64,000 nucleotides of DNA from Berberis thunbergii (lineage: Eukaryota > Streptophyta > Magnoliopsida > Ranunculales > Berberidaceae). The notes beneath the pieces were generated by a model, which did no database searches, had not been told where the DNA came from, and worked only from the letters and a program-made list of their open reading frames with translations. The stretch covers positions 186,001 to 250,000 of the forward strand of contig QNQO01009167.1 of NCBI GenBank assembly GCA_003290165.1. Reading direction: 5' to 3'. Of the stretch, positions 30,749-41,449 are shown piece by piece; the stretch's first letter is position 1; the number at the start of each line of letters is the position of its first letter. The position numbers and the translations under genes were made by a program.

Positions 30749-32561
30749 TTTGTATCTGATTATACCCGGAGTATGCATCCATGAAGCTCATCATTCATGT
30801 CCGACAGTTGCATCCACTATCTGATCTATTCGCGGAAATGGGAAACTGTTTTTATGGAAGACTTTATTTAGATCGGTGTAGTCCACGCACACCCTCCATT
30901 TGTCATTCTTCTTTTTTACTAGCACCGTGTTTGCCAACCAATCCAGGTAGTGAGTTTCTTTTATCATCCCTGCATTGAGTAGTCGGTGCACTTCCTCGTT
31001 TATTGCTTGATTACGCTTCAGGGCCATTAGTCATATTTTTGTCAATCCAGTTCTTGTCTGGGTTCACTTGTAGTTTGTGAGAGATGATGGATGGGGTCAA
31101 TCCCTACCATATCCTTCATTGTCCATGCAAAAACATCTTTGTTATATTTCAGCAGCTTGATCAGTTTCTTGGCGAGTTCGAGATGAATCTTTGTGTCGAT
31201 TCAGACTGCTTTCTCTGTTTCGTTGTCTAGGTAGACTTCAATCGTTTTTTTTCCAGTTGTCCGTGTTAGGTTGATATCACGAACTGGTTGGAGCCGTATT
31301 TTCGTCTGGAGAGTTCGAACTCTTTTCATCAATTTGCTGTGAAGGCTCTTCCGATCGTTGTAGTGATTGCTATTTATGGGGAGTCTTTATCGCTGCAAAA
31401 TGACACTCATGTGTCGTTGGTTGATCTCCTTTGATTTTTTCGATACCATTGTCAGAATGGTACTTTAACCATTGGTGCATAGTGGAGGAAATTGTGCCCA
31501 TTTTGTGTTTCCATGGTCTCCCAAGTAGCATGTTGTACACAGTAGGAGCATCGACGACAAGGAAGTCTGTCAATAATACTCGCTGCTTTCCTGGCTCTCC
31601 TACTTTGATCGGTAGTTGAATCATTCTTAGTGGATGACATTGTTCCCCACTAAAACCTACCATAGATTGATCGCTAGGTGAAAGCATCTCATAGGTGAGT
31701 CGTATCCTTCGTAAAGCTACCAGGTATAGAAGGTTGGCTGAGCTACCGGTGTCAACCCACACCCTTTTGATTTCCCATTTAGTTATCATGACCGAGATCA
31801 CTAACGCATCATTGTGCAAAAACATAACCCCATTTGCATCTTCGTTCAAGAAAGTTAGAATCTTTTGCATCGTTTTTGCGCGTTGTGCGGACGGTTCTTG
31901 GAATTTGATCTTTGCACGCAGGTCTTTGACTATATGCTTACGAGATCGATTGGAATTCTCCAGCTGCATTTTGCAAGACGTATATTGTCTCGTTTGCTTG
32001 TTCCCTTGAGATGATTGTTTCGTCCTCGAGTTCGATGAATTCTCCGAGTCATCCCTCTCTGATATGGCTTTCAATCTTGTCCTTCAAACCATGATAATCT
32101 TCAGTATCGTGGTCGTAATCATTGTGGAAGAGGTAATATTTGTTCTTGCTCCACTTATCTGTATCTCTTCTTATTTTTGGTGGCCATTTGACATATTCCC
32201 TTCCTGTCATAGCTTTAAGGATCTCACTCCGACTCGCTATCAAGGTCGCAAACAATTTTTTGCATTTAGGCCTTTTTTGTTGTAGTTTTCCAAACTCCCT
32301 TTCATTAAATTCGAAACTGTTACTGGTCTGATGTCTTTTAAGTTGGGCGATTTCTTCTCGAGGTTTGCTGCCCTCCAGGTCTCGGATGATTCTGTCCACC
32401 ACTTCGATTACGTGGTTCATCTGAGCCATAAGCATTTTTACTCTGGGATCCGGGGGGATTCCCCAAGATGTCAGATACATCTGAATTATTACCTGTTGAA
32501 GCTCTCTTCTAACAGGCGCGGTTAATTCGACAGTTGTTGCTGGATTGATGTTAGGCGACAT
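30749..32561 (-). pseudogene. Gypsy gag-protease-RT relic
   Basis: gag (32561-32049) starts MSPNINPATTVELTAP and ends near CHGLKDKIESH-type sequence. After a frameshift, protease (within 32074-31370) shows the aspartic site VWVDTGSSANLL and an RPWKHKMGTISS region. RT (about 31080-30749) shows ALKRNQAINEEVHRLLNAGM, then VKKKNDKWRVCVDYTDLNK, then MDAYSGYNQI. Stops separate protease from RT. Not functional. Confidence 0.8.
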
Positions 32562-33277
32562 GTCATTTTGTTAACTGCCAGATTGAGGATTCATGGAGTA
32601 CCCATTGATCTTGATAGTTATTTGATTGTTAACCAAGTCTTAATGAGCTTTGTTACTTAATTTTCTTTTTGGAAGGGAAACTCATTGTCCCCCACGGACG
32701 ACGCCAAACTGATGCGACCAAAATCATCCTTCTGTAGGTTTGACCTGTAAAACAAATGTTAGACTGCCAATGACTACCTTTTTGGTGGCCAAAGGCACTC
32801 CGAAGCTTAAGTCAACAATTTTGTTTGAAGAAGGAAGTAAATCTGGACAAAACTCAGTTAAAGTTGCATCCATGTGTCAAATGTTCCCTTTACTTTTTAT
32901 AATGGTTGCGGTTAATTCTCTGCATGACTTAAGCATGTGAGGCACAATGGAATGAGATGTTTCTTGTTATAGTCTCCTCCTTAATGGAGGTGCGTCTGCG
33001 GAGGCGTAACTCCCTCCACGACTCTTTTTGGTAGAATATTCCTCTTATTTATGAGAGAACTTGTGTCAGGCTTGGATTCGAGCTTTGATTTGTTCGGGCC
33101 TGGGTTGAAGCCTTCTATATATCTTCTTATTAGTGGGTCTTGTCTAGGCTTCTGTGATTGGCTTTATTTTCTTGGGTTTTATGAGCTGGCTCAACAGATT
33201 GGTCGTCATATCCTCATGATGGATGTTTTCTGTCACGTGTGCGGCCGTAATAATCGGTCTATTTTGATGTATCATCA
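30749..33277 (-). mobile_element. Ty3/gypsy element (Tat-like), truncated in RT
   Basis: Minus-strand order: LTR (33277-32710, TGATGA...GCATCA), primer site TTGGCGTCGTCCGTGGGG (about 32708-32690) of the kind common in Tat-type plant elements, gag, protease and the beginning of reverse transcriptase, then truncation at about 30749. No second LTR, RNase H or integrase is present. Confidence 0.75.
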
Positions 33278-33284
33278 CCCTAGT

Positions 33285-33640
33285 TAGGGATTCCTTCACA
33301 CCAATTTCTTCATCATCCATACATCAAAGTTCACCTCTGAAATTTGCATTTTATAGGCGTCCTCTCTATAAACAAAGTTCCTTTCTTGAATTAACCTTTA
33401 ATTCATCAAGAAATTGCAGTATTCAGAACATCTTCTCCATCATATCAATAGATACAATTGTATCAGGTCTGTTCCATGCTAACCAACGAATAGTTCCTCT
33501 ATCAACAACTCTGCACATCCAACTAAGTATAACGTTAGGTATCTCCAACTCTTCTCCAAGAGTCTGTCTGGGAGAGTAGCCATGAGTTACTTTAGAGGAT
33601 TCAATGTCACTGTGTTGTGCACTTCGAGGATAAATCATAA
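33285..33640 (-). pseudogene. F-box (FBA) C-terminal fragment
   Basis: Frame 33638-33423 reads MCRVVDRGTIRWLAW and IVSIDMMEKMF. The sequence down to 33285 continues with degraded counterparts of the FBA repeat seen in the intact gene at 38717-39802. It is the block-A counterpart of the fragment at 37640-38105. Confidence 0.65.
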
Positions 33641-34169
33641 TTGGGACTTGGGCATAAATTATGTTTTTTTGCTAATCCTTTTGAGATAGAATTTTAAGGA
33701 AACATATAGTTTAATGTGTTTCAGCCCAAGGTTTATTAAACTAACCTCAAGAAAAATAAATAAATAAAATATTTTGACTGTTTGTCTTGAAGGAAGATAT
33801 TTTAGGGAATTTGAGCTTTCCAATGACCGAATCAAAGAGCAACAGCAGTATCAGTACATGTACCAATAGAAATGGATCAAAGAGTTGTGGCCTTGGAGAC
33901 TGACACAGTTAACATATGATATAACTGTCATAGGAGAATAAATTGTCGAACATACAAGTACTAGAACATACAAGTACTAGAAAGCAGTTGGACCGAACAT
34001 AGGCTTAAGCACGCAATACCACTGAAATGCACAAATTAAACAACAATATCCTTCCAGCTGACAAAATAAACGCCATAACATATACGGATGATTAATAGCA
34101 GTCAAATGCCATCATTAACTCAACGGAAACAATCATTACATGCAACAATATAAGGCGATAAATATTGGG
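33641..34169. other. Duplicated intergenic block
   Basis: Non-coding; aligns along its length with 38160-38635 (for example GATATTTTAGGGAATTTGAG against GACATTTTAGGGAATTTGAG). It is part of the tandem F-box block. Confidence 0.65.
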
Positions 34170-35197
34170 ATGGAGTTGGCTTGAATAGTCCCACATTAAA
34201 TAAGGAAAAATCGTCACTAAGGTTTATAAGAAAGCGGTCCACTCCCTAATAGCAACGAAACATTTTGAGAAAAACTCCACAAAACCTAGACCCAGATGGA
34301 AAGCTCGATAGGTGGTGTTTAAGTTGGCAGCAATATCGTTGAAATGTATATTGGACCAAGGTGTGCGCGCGTGCCGAGCGCACCAAAAGTTTGCTAGGAC
34401 TTGCTTGGCATTAACAAGTGGTATCAGAGCTGATGGTTCGACTGAGACTTGGTGAGGTGGAGGTGCAAACGACACATTGTTCAGGTGATCAAGCGCAAGG
34501 TAGTGAGCTAGGTAGAACATCACAGGTGCGTGGTCTGGGATCAACGCAAGGTAGCAAGCCAGATAGAGCATCGCAGATGCGCAGTCCGTCAGATGATTGA
34601 TACAGATTAGACTCCAGATCCTTGCCAATGTGGTATCCTACAAGTCAAGACTTGGCAAGGTGGAGGTGCAGGCGACACATTGTTCAGGTGATCAGACACA
34701 AAGTAGCGAGCCAGGTGGAGCATCGTAGGTGCACGATCCGGGATCAGGTGAGCCCGGTAGAGCATCACATTGTTCAGGTGATCAGGCACAAAGTAGCGAG
34801 CCAGGTGGAGCATCGTAGGTGCACGATCCGGGATCAGGTGAGCCCGGTAGAGCATCACAGGTGCACAGTCCGGGATCAGGCGAGCCCGGTAGAGCATCGC
34901 AAGTGTGCGGTCCGCCAAATGAATGATCCAGATTAGGCTTCGAATCCTTGCCAAGGTGGTATCCTACAAGCCAGAACGAGGTGGAGTTAGTGCAAGGTTG
35001 CGACTAGGTGGAGCCAACAATCCCGAGAATAATCGAGCCCGTACAAATTGTTGGGATGGAGTTAGGCCTTTTGCCCTCCACACCACCTAGGCCTGGATGG
35101 AAATGCTCAATAAGTAGTGTTTAAGTTGGGGACAATATCATTGCTATGTATAGTGGATCAAGGTGCGCGCACATCCAAGTTCACCAACAATGATAAT
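34170..35197 (+). mobile_element. TRIM-like retrotransposon with tandem-repeat interior
   Basis: A left LTR starting TTGGGATGGAGTTGG at about 34170 runs to about 34416. A perfect primer site TGGTATCAGAGC follows at 34419-34430. The repetitive interior runs to about 35050, and a shortened right LTR (TTGTTGGGATGGAGTTAGG...CACCAACA) ends near 35195. The duplicated block at 38620-38640 lacks the insertion and shows the target as GGTGATAATA; GATAA flanks both ends here. No coding capacity. It belongs to the same broad family as the TRIM at 13105. Confidence 0.75.
34678..34857. repeat. 90-bp tandem duplication inside TRIM
   Basis: Two nearly identical 90-bp units (34678-34767 and 34768-34857), each CATTGTTCAGGTGATCAG... 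ending GGTAGAGCATCA. A diverged third part follows to about 34900, and a higher-order copy of about 205 bp lies at 34446-34650. Confidence 0.85.
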
Positions 35198-35249
35198 TAT
35201 TACAAGTCATACTTGAAAAAAAATAAAAATAAGGAGCTTAAGAACTCAC

Positions 35250-36485
35250 ATAGTTGTTCATTACTCCAAAATCCCAACGAATCAAGGATCTAAAGAACAA
35301 GACTCTAGATGAAAGAGACTCCACCAGCAAAATAAGGAGCCACAATTGATTGAATTTTCCTGTATTTCCCACTTTTTTAAATTGTACAAAACTAAATCGC
35401 CATCGTGTCTTCCAAAAGAACTCATCTTTTCTACAAAAGGCAATTGTCCTCGTAATAATACCAAAGGGGAAGAAAGAATGATGATGTAAATATGTAACGA
35501 GCAAATGAATTAGTGATTGTATTTGGTTCATCATTTTTTTTATTTACTAATATGAAGGTTTGGGGATCCTTCAAACCCTGCTCGCAATACCAATACTGGT
35601 TTCTGTTTCAATAGCGAATTGCTTAGTCGATGATTCCTTCACATCATTCTCCTTCATAAGCCATACATTAAGCTTCATCTCTGAAATCCCAACAACCATT
35701 GATAGACATCCTCTATACGAAAAAAGGCTCTTTCTTGAAGACGATAATTCATCCAGCAATGATACAACTCGGGAACACCTCATGATCCATTTCGAAAGAT
35801 ATGATTGAACCAGAAAACTCACTAAGTCTGTCACTGGTTAACCAATGAACAAACCCATTGGCAACTGACGTCCAAACAAAAGAATGGGGTGAGGGGCACC
35901 TTCAACTCTTTTCCAGGAGTTTGTGTTGAGGGAGTAAACATCTACATCTTTCTCCAAATGTTTCAAGTAGGACTACACTCAAACTACCTTGTAGTCATTG
36001 ATAGTGGAGCTGAACCCAAATGTGGCCTCCTTGACATAATCATGTGGAGGATATACAGGTTTGAGCTGAGGAAGTGGGATTGCCTTATATTCCCCTAGTG
36101 ACTCCAAAGATATACAAGTGAGCCATGGCATGGGTAATCAAAATGAGTGAGACATAATATGGCATTACAAGAATTCACAATCCTGAGTTTATTAGAATAA
36201 GAAGTAGCAATTGATTAGTGGAGGCTCACTGGATCCTCAAGCTTTTCACAGGAAACCTAGAAAAAAAGCTTTGTTTGAGGGGATCCAATGGGTTTGTTAT
36301 GCAGAATAAAAACCATGGTTTCTTTAGTCTTCAATAGCTCGATTAAGATGCTTCTTGATGTAAACAGGATCAGTGAGAAAAGAGTGCCCATACTTGCATA
36401 CGTACCTGAACCGACCAACAGGCTTTGCTGTTAGCCTTACAAGTATCTCATTTAAGATTTCTGTTGGCAAGGTAGACATTGCCAT
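35250..36485 (-). pseudogene. F-box (FBA) pseudogene
   Basis: N-terminal F-box at 36485-36324: LPTEILNEILVRLTAKPVGR then VYIKKHL, close to the intact paralogue. After residue 54 the frame is lost; fragments of the FBA region can be followed in several frames down to about 35250 (for example SYRGCLSMVVGISEMKLNVW in 35834-35571). A 121-bp insertion (35465-35585) and other indels break it. It is the block-A copy of the gene at 38717-39802. Confidence 0.85.
35465..35585. mobile_element. 121-bp insertion with 8-bp target duplication
   Basis: Absent from the paralogue at about 38890. It is flanked by AATACCAA at 35457-35464 and 35586-35593. There are no clear inverted termini. The stretch CTTCAAACCCTGCTCGC resembles a reversed tRNA B box, so a small SINE remnant is possible. 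Confidence 0.55.
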
Positions 36486-37514
36486 TGCAATTTTTTGGGA
36501 GTCAACTACTTTTGTTCTCGTCTTAAGTTTTACATTTTCATCTTCTTCTACGTATGTTCTACAGCAAAGAGACGGACAGGAGCTTTGGGATCTCCTACCA
36601 GTGGCGATAAAAACTATATGCATGCACAGGAAATTTTGGAGTTTTATACATTCTTTTCTTAGCCTAAAGCCTGAAGCCTGGCCCCATCATGCCCTGAAGC
36701 TGGAAAAGAGTTCTGTACTATGTGCACTTCTTGGTGAAGACAATTAGGACCATCGCTTTACAGCTACTTCTTTCACCTCTTACTTCAGCAAGAGCTCTAT
36801 GTCAAACGCTTGATTAAAGGTGTTAATTTAAGGAGGTTTTTTGGAATTCCTGCCTGTAATTTAAGGAGGTTTTGGAATCCCTGCCTGTGGGAGTGAGAGC
36901 TTTCAGATCTGCATGGAACGTACAAAAAAAGTTCAAGAGCATATAAACTACACTGACTTAATTTTTCATTAAGAGATGTTAAGAAAATAAAATAAGCTCA
37001 TTAGCTTCAGGCCATATATTGTTGAAATCAAATAGCAAAAAATCATTTGTAAATCAACTTATCCTTTTTATCAAAAAAAAAAAAAACTTATCCTAACAAT
37101 GCCATACTGAGCGATAAATCTAAAATGTCATTATTAAATTGTTTCATAAAATACGAACACCTGTTACTTGAAATCTTAGATGATGTTGAAATTATTAAAG
37201 CTATACTAGCATGATATTGCGAATCCAACACTAATTAAAAAGTATTGTGTGTGACAAGGGTGAAAACGGGAATTGCTAACAATTGGAGTTCATAGAAGCT
37301 TGTCTTGTTATTCATCAACCTCCACTTCGTATCTAAAGAAACAAGACTATGGATGTAATAGAGTGCATCACATAAGCACGATCCCTACAATATCTGATAA
37401 AATAGTGTAAATATCATAGGAAAAAAAAGAGTGCAGTTCAAGGAAAAACAAAACAAAGATTCCAAATAAGATGTGTGAAAACGGTGAAAACAAAGGTTTA
37501 GACCAAATTGGAGA
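36486..37514. other. Duplicated flank of F-box block A
   Basis: Non-coding. 36540-36650 aligns with 39838-39945, 36770-36840 with 40360-40420, 36960-37240 with 40490-40730, and 37250-37410 with 41390-41530. It marks the boundaries of the tandem repeat unit and provides empty sites for elements in the other copies. Confidence 0.65.
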
Positions 37515-38159
37515 ATGCAGAGAGAGAAGCGTACTTTCAATCTAATTCAGCTTTGTCTGATTGCGTTGCATATATCAGCTTATCCCAATTATGGATTTAA
37601 AAAAGGCGAGACTATGGGCGTAAGAGTACATCCTACTGAGAAATTAAGTTCTCCACAACATTTCTTATATTTTCCACTTTCTAGATTGTTGAAAACAAAA
37701 TCCCCTTTGACATCCTCCATAAGGACTTCCATCTTTTACGGAAATAGCAATTATAGCCTTAGTAGCAGCCAAACCCATTGATGTCTTTCAATAGTGAATT
37801 CCTTCGTGAAGGATTGGTTTGCACCACATTCCTTCATCACCCATACCTCTGAAATCTGCATTATAACTGATAGGCGTCCTGTGTAGAAACAAAGTTCCTT
37901 TAATTCATCTGGAAAATGTACCACTTGGAACACCTCCTCATCCATATCTAAAGATACAACTAAATCACGAAATGTATCATGCCCAGTCCATGCTAACCAA
38001 TGGATAGTTCCTCTGTCAACAACTCTGGACATTTAACTAAGCATAATGTCAGGGTATCTCCTTCAACTCTTCTCCAAGATTCTGTGCTGAGTGAGTAAAC
38101 CTGAGTTATTTTAGAGGAATCCATGGCACTCTGTATTGTGCACTTCCAGGATAAATCAA
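37515..38159 (-). pseudogene. F-box (FBA) C-terminal fragment
   Basis: Frame 38032-37751 reads RVVDRGTIHWLAWTGHD, VVSLDMDEEVFQVVHFP and SEVWVMKECGANQSFTKEF, matching the FBA-domain core of the intact gene (SIVSFDMDREAFQVV, LDVWVMKKYG, KQFAIE). The F-box is missing and the downstream part to 37515 is frameshifted. It is the block-B counterpart of 33285-33640. Confidence 0.75.
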
Positions 38160-38716
38160 ACTATTGTCCCGTTTGTGTACTGCAAGGATTATCTAGACCA
38201 AATTGAACATAATTTCGATAATCCTTTTGAGCTGGAACTTTAAGGAAACATGGAGTTTAATGTGTTTTAAACCCAATGTTTATTAAAATAACCTCAAGAA
38301 AAAGGAAGAAGATATTTTGACCATTGGTCTTGAAGGAAGACATTTTAGGGAATTTGAGCTTTTGAATGAATGGACCAAACAGCAGCAGAAGCAGTACCAC
38401 TAGAAGTGGATTGAAGAGTTGTAGGCGTGGAGACTGAATTCCTACACAGTTAAGATATGATATAACTGTTAAAAGAGAATAAATTGACGCCAACACACAA
38501 GTGCCATAGAAAGCAGTTGGACTGATCACGAACATAAGCGTAAAGATGCTATTCCACTCAAATGCATGAATTAAATAGCAAATATTCTTCGAGCACCACA
38601 AAATAAAAGCCATAACATTAATATAAGGTGATAATACTTACAAGTCATACTTGGGCAAAAAAAAAAAGAGAGAGAGCTTAAGGGCTTTTGTAGTTGTTCA
38701 TTACTCCAAAGTCCCA
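38160..38716. other. Duplicated intergenic block (copy B)
   Basis: Aligns with 33641-34169 plus 35198-35250. The open frame 38613-38257 (minus) is in this repeated non-coding block and has no recognised domain. Confidence 0.6.
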
Positions 38717-39802
38717 CTAAGGATTTAAAGAAACAAGACTCTGGATGTAAGAGACTCCACAAGCAAAATAAGGAGCCACAGTTGATTGAACCTTCCTACA
38801 TTTTCCACTTTTAAAATTGTACAAAACTAAATCGCCTTCATCTGGTTCCAAAAGAACGTCGTCTTTTGTACAAAAGGCAATTGCCCTCGTAATAACACTA
38901 ATACTGGTTTCTGTTTCAATAGCGAATTGCTTAACCCATGATTCCTTCACACCATACTTCTTCATAACCCATACATCAAGCTTCACCTCTGAAATCCCAA
39001 CAATCATTGATAAACATCCTCTGTAAGAAAAAAGGCTCTTTCTTGAAGAAGATAATTCGACCAGCAATGGTACCACTTGGAATGCCTCACGATCCATATC
39101 GAAAGATACGATTGAACAAGAAAACACATTAAGTCTGTCACTGGTTAACCAATGAACAGACCCATTATTGGCAACTGACATCCAACCAAAAGAAAGGTGA
39201 GGGGCACCTTCAACTCGTTTCCAAGAGTTTGTGTTGAGGGAGTAAACATCTACATCTTTCTTCGAATGCTTAAAGTAGGACAACACTCTAACTACCTTGT
39301 AGTCATTGATAGTGGAGGTGAACCCAAATGTACTCCCGTTGACATCATCGTGTAGAGAATACACTGATTTGAGTTGAGGAAGTGGGATTGCCTTATATTC
39401 GCTTGTAACAGGATTCCAAAGATATACAAGTGAGCCATGGTGTGAGTAATCAAGAGGAGTGAGACATACTATGCCATTAAAAGAATTCACAATCATGAGT
39501 TTATTAGTACAAGTAGTAGTAATTGGTAAGTGGAGGTTTACGGAATCCTCAAGTGTTTCACAGGAAACTGAATAGAAATGCTTCATTGGGGAGGATCCAG
39601 TGAGTCTGACTCTGTTATGTAGAATGAAACCATGGTTTCTGTCGTCTTCAGTAGCTCGATTAAGATGCTTCTTGATGAAAACAGGATCAGTGAGAAAAGA
39701 GTGCCAATACTTGGATACACACCTGAACCGACCAAGAGGCTTTGCCGGTAGCCTTACAAGTATCTCATTTAAGATTTCTGTTGGCAAGTTAGACAACGCC
39801 AT
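38717..39802 (-). CDS. F-box protein with F-box-associated (FBA) domain
   Basis: Intact 361-codon, apparently intronless gene. F-box at residues 3-45 (LPTEILNEILVRLPAKPLGR, then KYWHSFLTDPVFIKKHL), which would bind Skp1/ASK in an SCF ubiquitin ligase. The FBA-type substrate region follows from about 85 to 330, with GIVCL, LWNPVTSEYKAIPLP, FGFTSTINDYKVVRV, SWKRVE, SVHWL and IVSFDMDREAFQVVPL. Length and order fit the large plant CPR1-like/At4g12560-type family. The start is the ATG just before the F-box; it is conserved in the paralogue at 36485. The target protein cannot be inferred. It is the only unbroken member of a cluster with five relics. Confidence 0.88.
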   Translation of the reverse strand: MALSNLPTEILNEILVRLPAKPLGRFRCVSKYWHSFLTDPVFIKKHLNRATEDDRNHGFILHNRVRLTGSSPMKHFYSVSCETLEDSVNLHLPITTTCTNKLMIVNSFNGIVCLTPLDYSHHGSLVYLWNPVTSEYKAIPLPQLKSVYSLHDDVNGSTFGFTSTINDYKVVRVLSYFKHSKKDVDVYSLNTNSWKRVEGAPHLSFGWMSVANNGSVHWLTSDRLNVFSCSIVSFDMDREAFQVVPLLVELSSSRKSLFSYRGCLSMIVGISEVKLDVWVMKKYGVKESWVKQFAIETETSISVITRAIAFCTKDDVLLEPDEGDLVLYNFKSGKCRKVQSTVAPYFACGVSYIQSLVSLNP

Positions 39803-39937
39803 TATGATTATCTGTGCTTCTACTACTTTTGTTTCTCATCTTATATGTGTGTTCTAAGGCAAAGAGACGGATGGGAGCTTTGGGGTCTGCTACCAGTGAC
39901 GGTGAAAACTATGTGCATGCACAAGAAAATTTCGGAT

Positions 39938-39944
39938 CTTTATA
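39938..39944 (-). promoter_or_regulatory. Candidate TATA box of the F-box gene
   Basis: TATAAAG on the minus strand, 136-142 bases upstream of the ATG at 39802. Position and sequence are suitable for a plant core promoter. It lies within sequence shared with block A, where the counterpart near 36650 is altered to TATAAAAC-like. Confidence 0.35.
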
Positions 39945-40069
39945 AAAACTTGACCTTCAGGACTGAAAAATTCGCAGAATACCTAGAGGATGCAAGTACT
40001 CTGCGGTATTGCTCACAACTTTGAAACACTACAAAATTGTTTCTACCCTCACTTTTTAGGTCAGGAAGA

Positions 40070-40362
40070 CACTATACCAAATGGGCAAACACCTAAACAA
40101 TATCACATTTGTCATGCAAGAGTCCACCAAACAATTTCAAATCTAAACTAAATTCAAGTAAAAATTTATAAAACAGTTTCACAATAAAATGATACAATAA
40201 ATTAGATCACCATGAGTAGTATCACTTGCAGTACCATACTAATCATGGTAATTCAATTATTGTATCACTTTATTTGTGAAACTATTTGGTGAGCTATTAC
40301 AATACAATAATGATACATTTTTTTTCTTGCGATTGTTACAAATATGTCAATTTGGTGTAATG
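40070..40362. mobile_element. CACTA MITE with AGA duplication
   Basis: 293 bp. Termini CACTATACCAAATGGGCA and complement CATTACACCAAATTGACA, flanked by AGA (40067-40069, 40363-40365), the 3-bp duplication of CACTA elements. Block A (about 36780, CAGCAAGAGCTCTATG) shows the empty site. Shares the TGTTACAAA subterminal motif with the 9.5-kb CACTA and with 41770-42061. Non-coding. Confidence 0.88.
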
Positions 40363-40735
40363 AGAGTTCTATGTCAAATTCTTGATTAAAGATGTTAATC
40401 TAAGGGAGTTTTAGACTTTTGTATCCCCACTCCCGGCCTCAACCCACCTGTGCAAATTGAAACTTTAGGATACTACTACAGGAATTAATTGTCCAACAAA
40501 AGATGTTAGAAAATAAATTAAGCGTGGATACTGGATTTAATTGTAAGCTTCGCACTAAACATTGCTGAAATCAAGTAGCTAAGATCGTTCTGATATTGCA
40601 TGCAAATCAACTTATCCTAACAATTCCTTGCAGTGACATAAAACACAGACAACTGTTACTTGCAACCTTAGAAGATATGTTGAAATCATTAAAGCAAACC
40701 TGCTTGACAGTGCGTATCTTACGTTAATTTGCAAG
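40363..40735. other. Duplicated F-box upstream flank
   Basis: Non-coding; aligns with 36780-37250 of block A. No gene seen. Confidence 0.55.
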
Positions 40736-41367
40736 CAATGATGCACAAAAATAGGCACGCGTCTCGTGCTGGACACGGACACGACACGACATAAATTTTT
40801 TATAGGTCATATGAACATAAACAATAATCTAATAAAAAAAGAATTTAAGTAAAAAAGAACGAATTAAGATGAAGATGAAAATGAAGCACAAATTGTGCTG
40901 GAAAAGAAAAAAAACATACAGAAGAAAAAAAAAATAGAGAAGAAGATGGAAAAAATAGTGGAGAACGAGATTACACTCTATAACAATAAAAACAAAGTAA
41001 AGTAGCGAAGAAATAGAGGAGATAAGAAGCAAAGGAGAGAAAAAGAAGCATAGAATACCTCTATGCTTCATCACTCACTTTATCTTGCATCGCAAGTAAA
41101 AGTTTTTCACTTTAGATGGATTAACAACCTTCAAATTAAGTAGTTATACGTGTTCACCTAAAAGTAAAAAATAAAATAAAGCTGGTTGTTAAGTCTTGAT
41201 TGTATTATAACCAACTTTTGGGTGTGCTGGAGGTGATTACATTGACCATGTGTCTGACACCTGCCGACACATTAACCAAATGTTTGACGCGTGTCGAAGG
41301 CATGTCAGGTGAATGTCAGTGTCGGATATGGATTCGACAAATTTTTCGAAGAGACTGTGCTTCCTTG
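40736..41367. mobile_element. hAT-like non-autonomous element, CAAGGAWGCACA family (copy 2)
   Basis: 632 bp with termini CAATGATGCACA and complement CAAGGAAGCACA, flanked by a perfect 8-bp duplication TTTGCAAG (40728-40735 and 41368-41375). Homologous to 26378-27044 across its length, including the purine-rich core and the GAAGCATAG...CTATGCTTC palindrome. Confidence 0.85.
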
Positions 41368-41449
41368 TTTGCAAGTCTTGTTGTGTGCGACAAGGATGAA
41401 AACAGGCGTTGCTAGGAAAGGGAGTACGCAGAATTAGCTTATCTAGCTA

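Noticed and set aside
38257..38613. 118-codon hydrophobic minus-strand frame next to the F-box gene
   Set aside because: Its duplicate at 33641-34169 is not open, and no membrane protein family is recognised.
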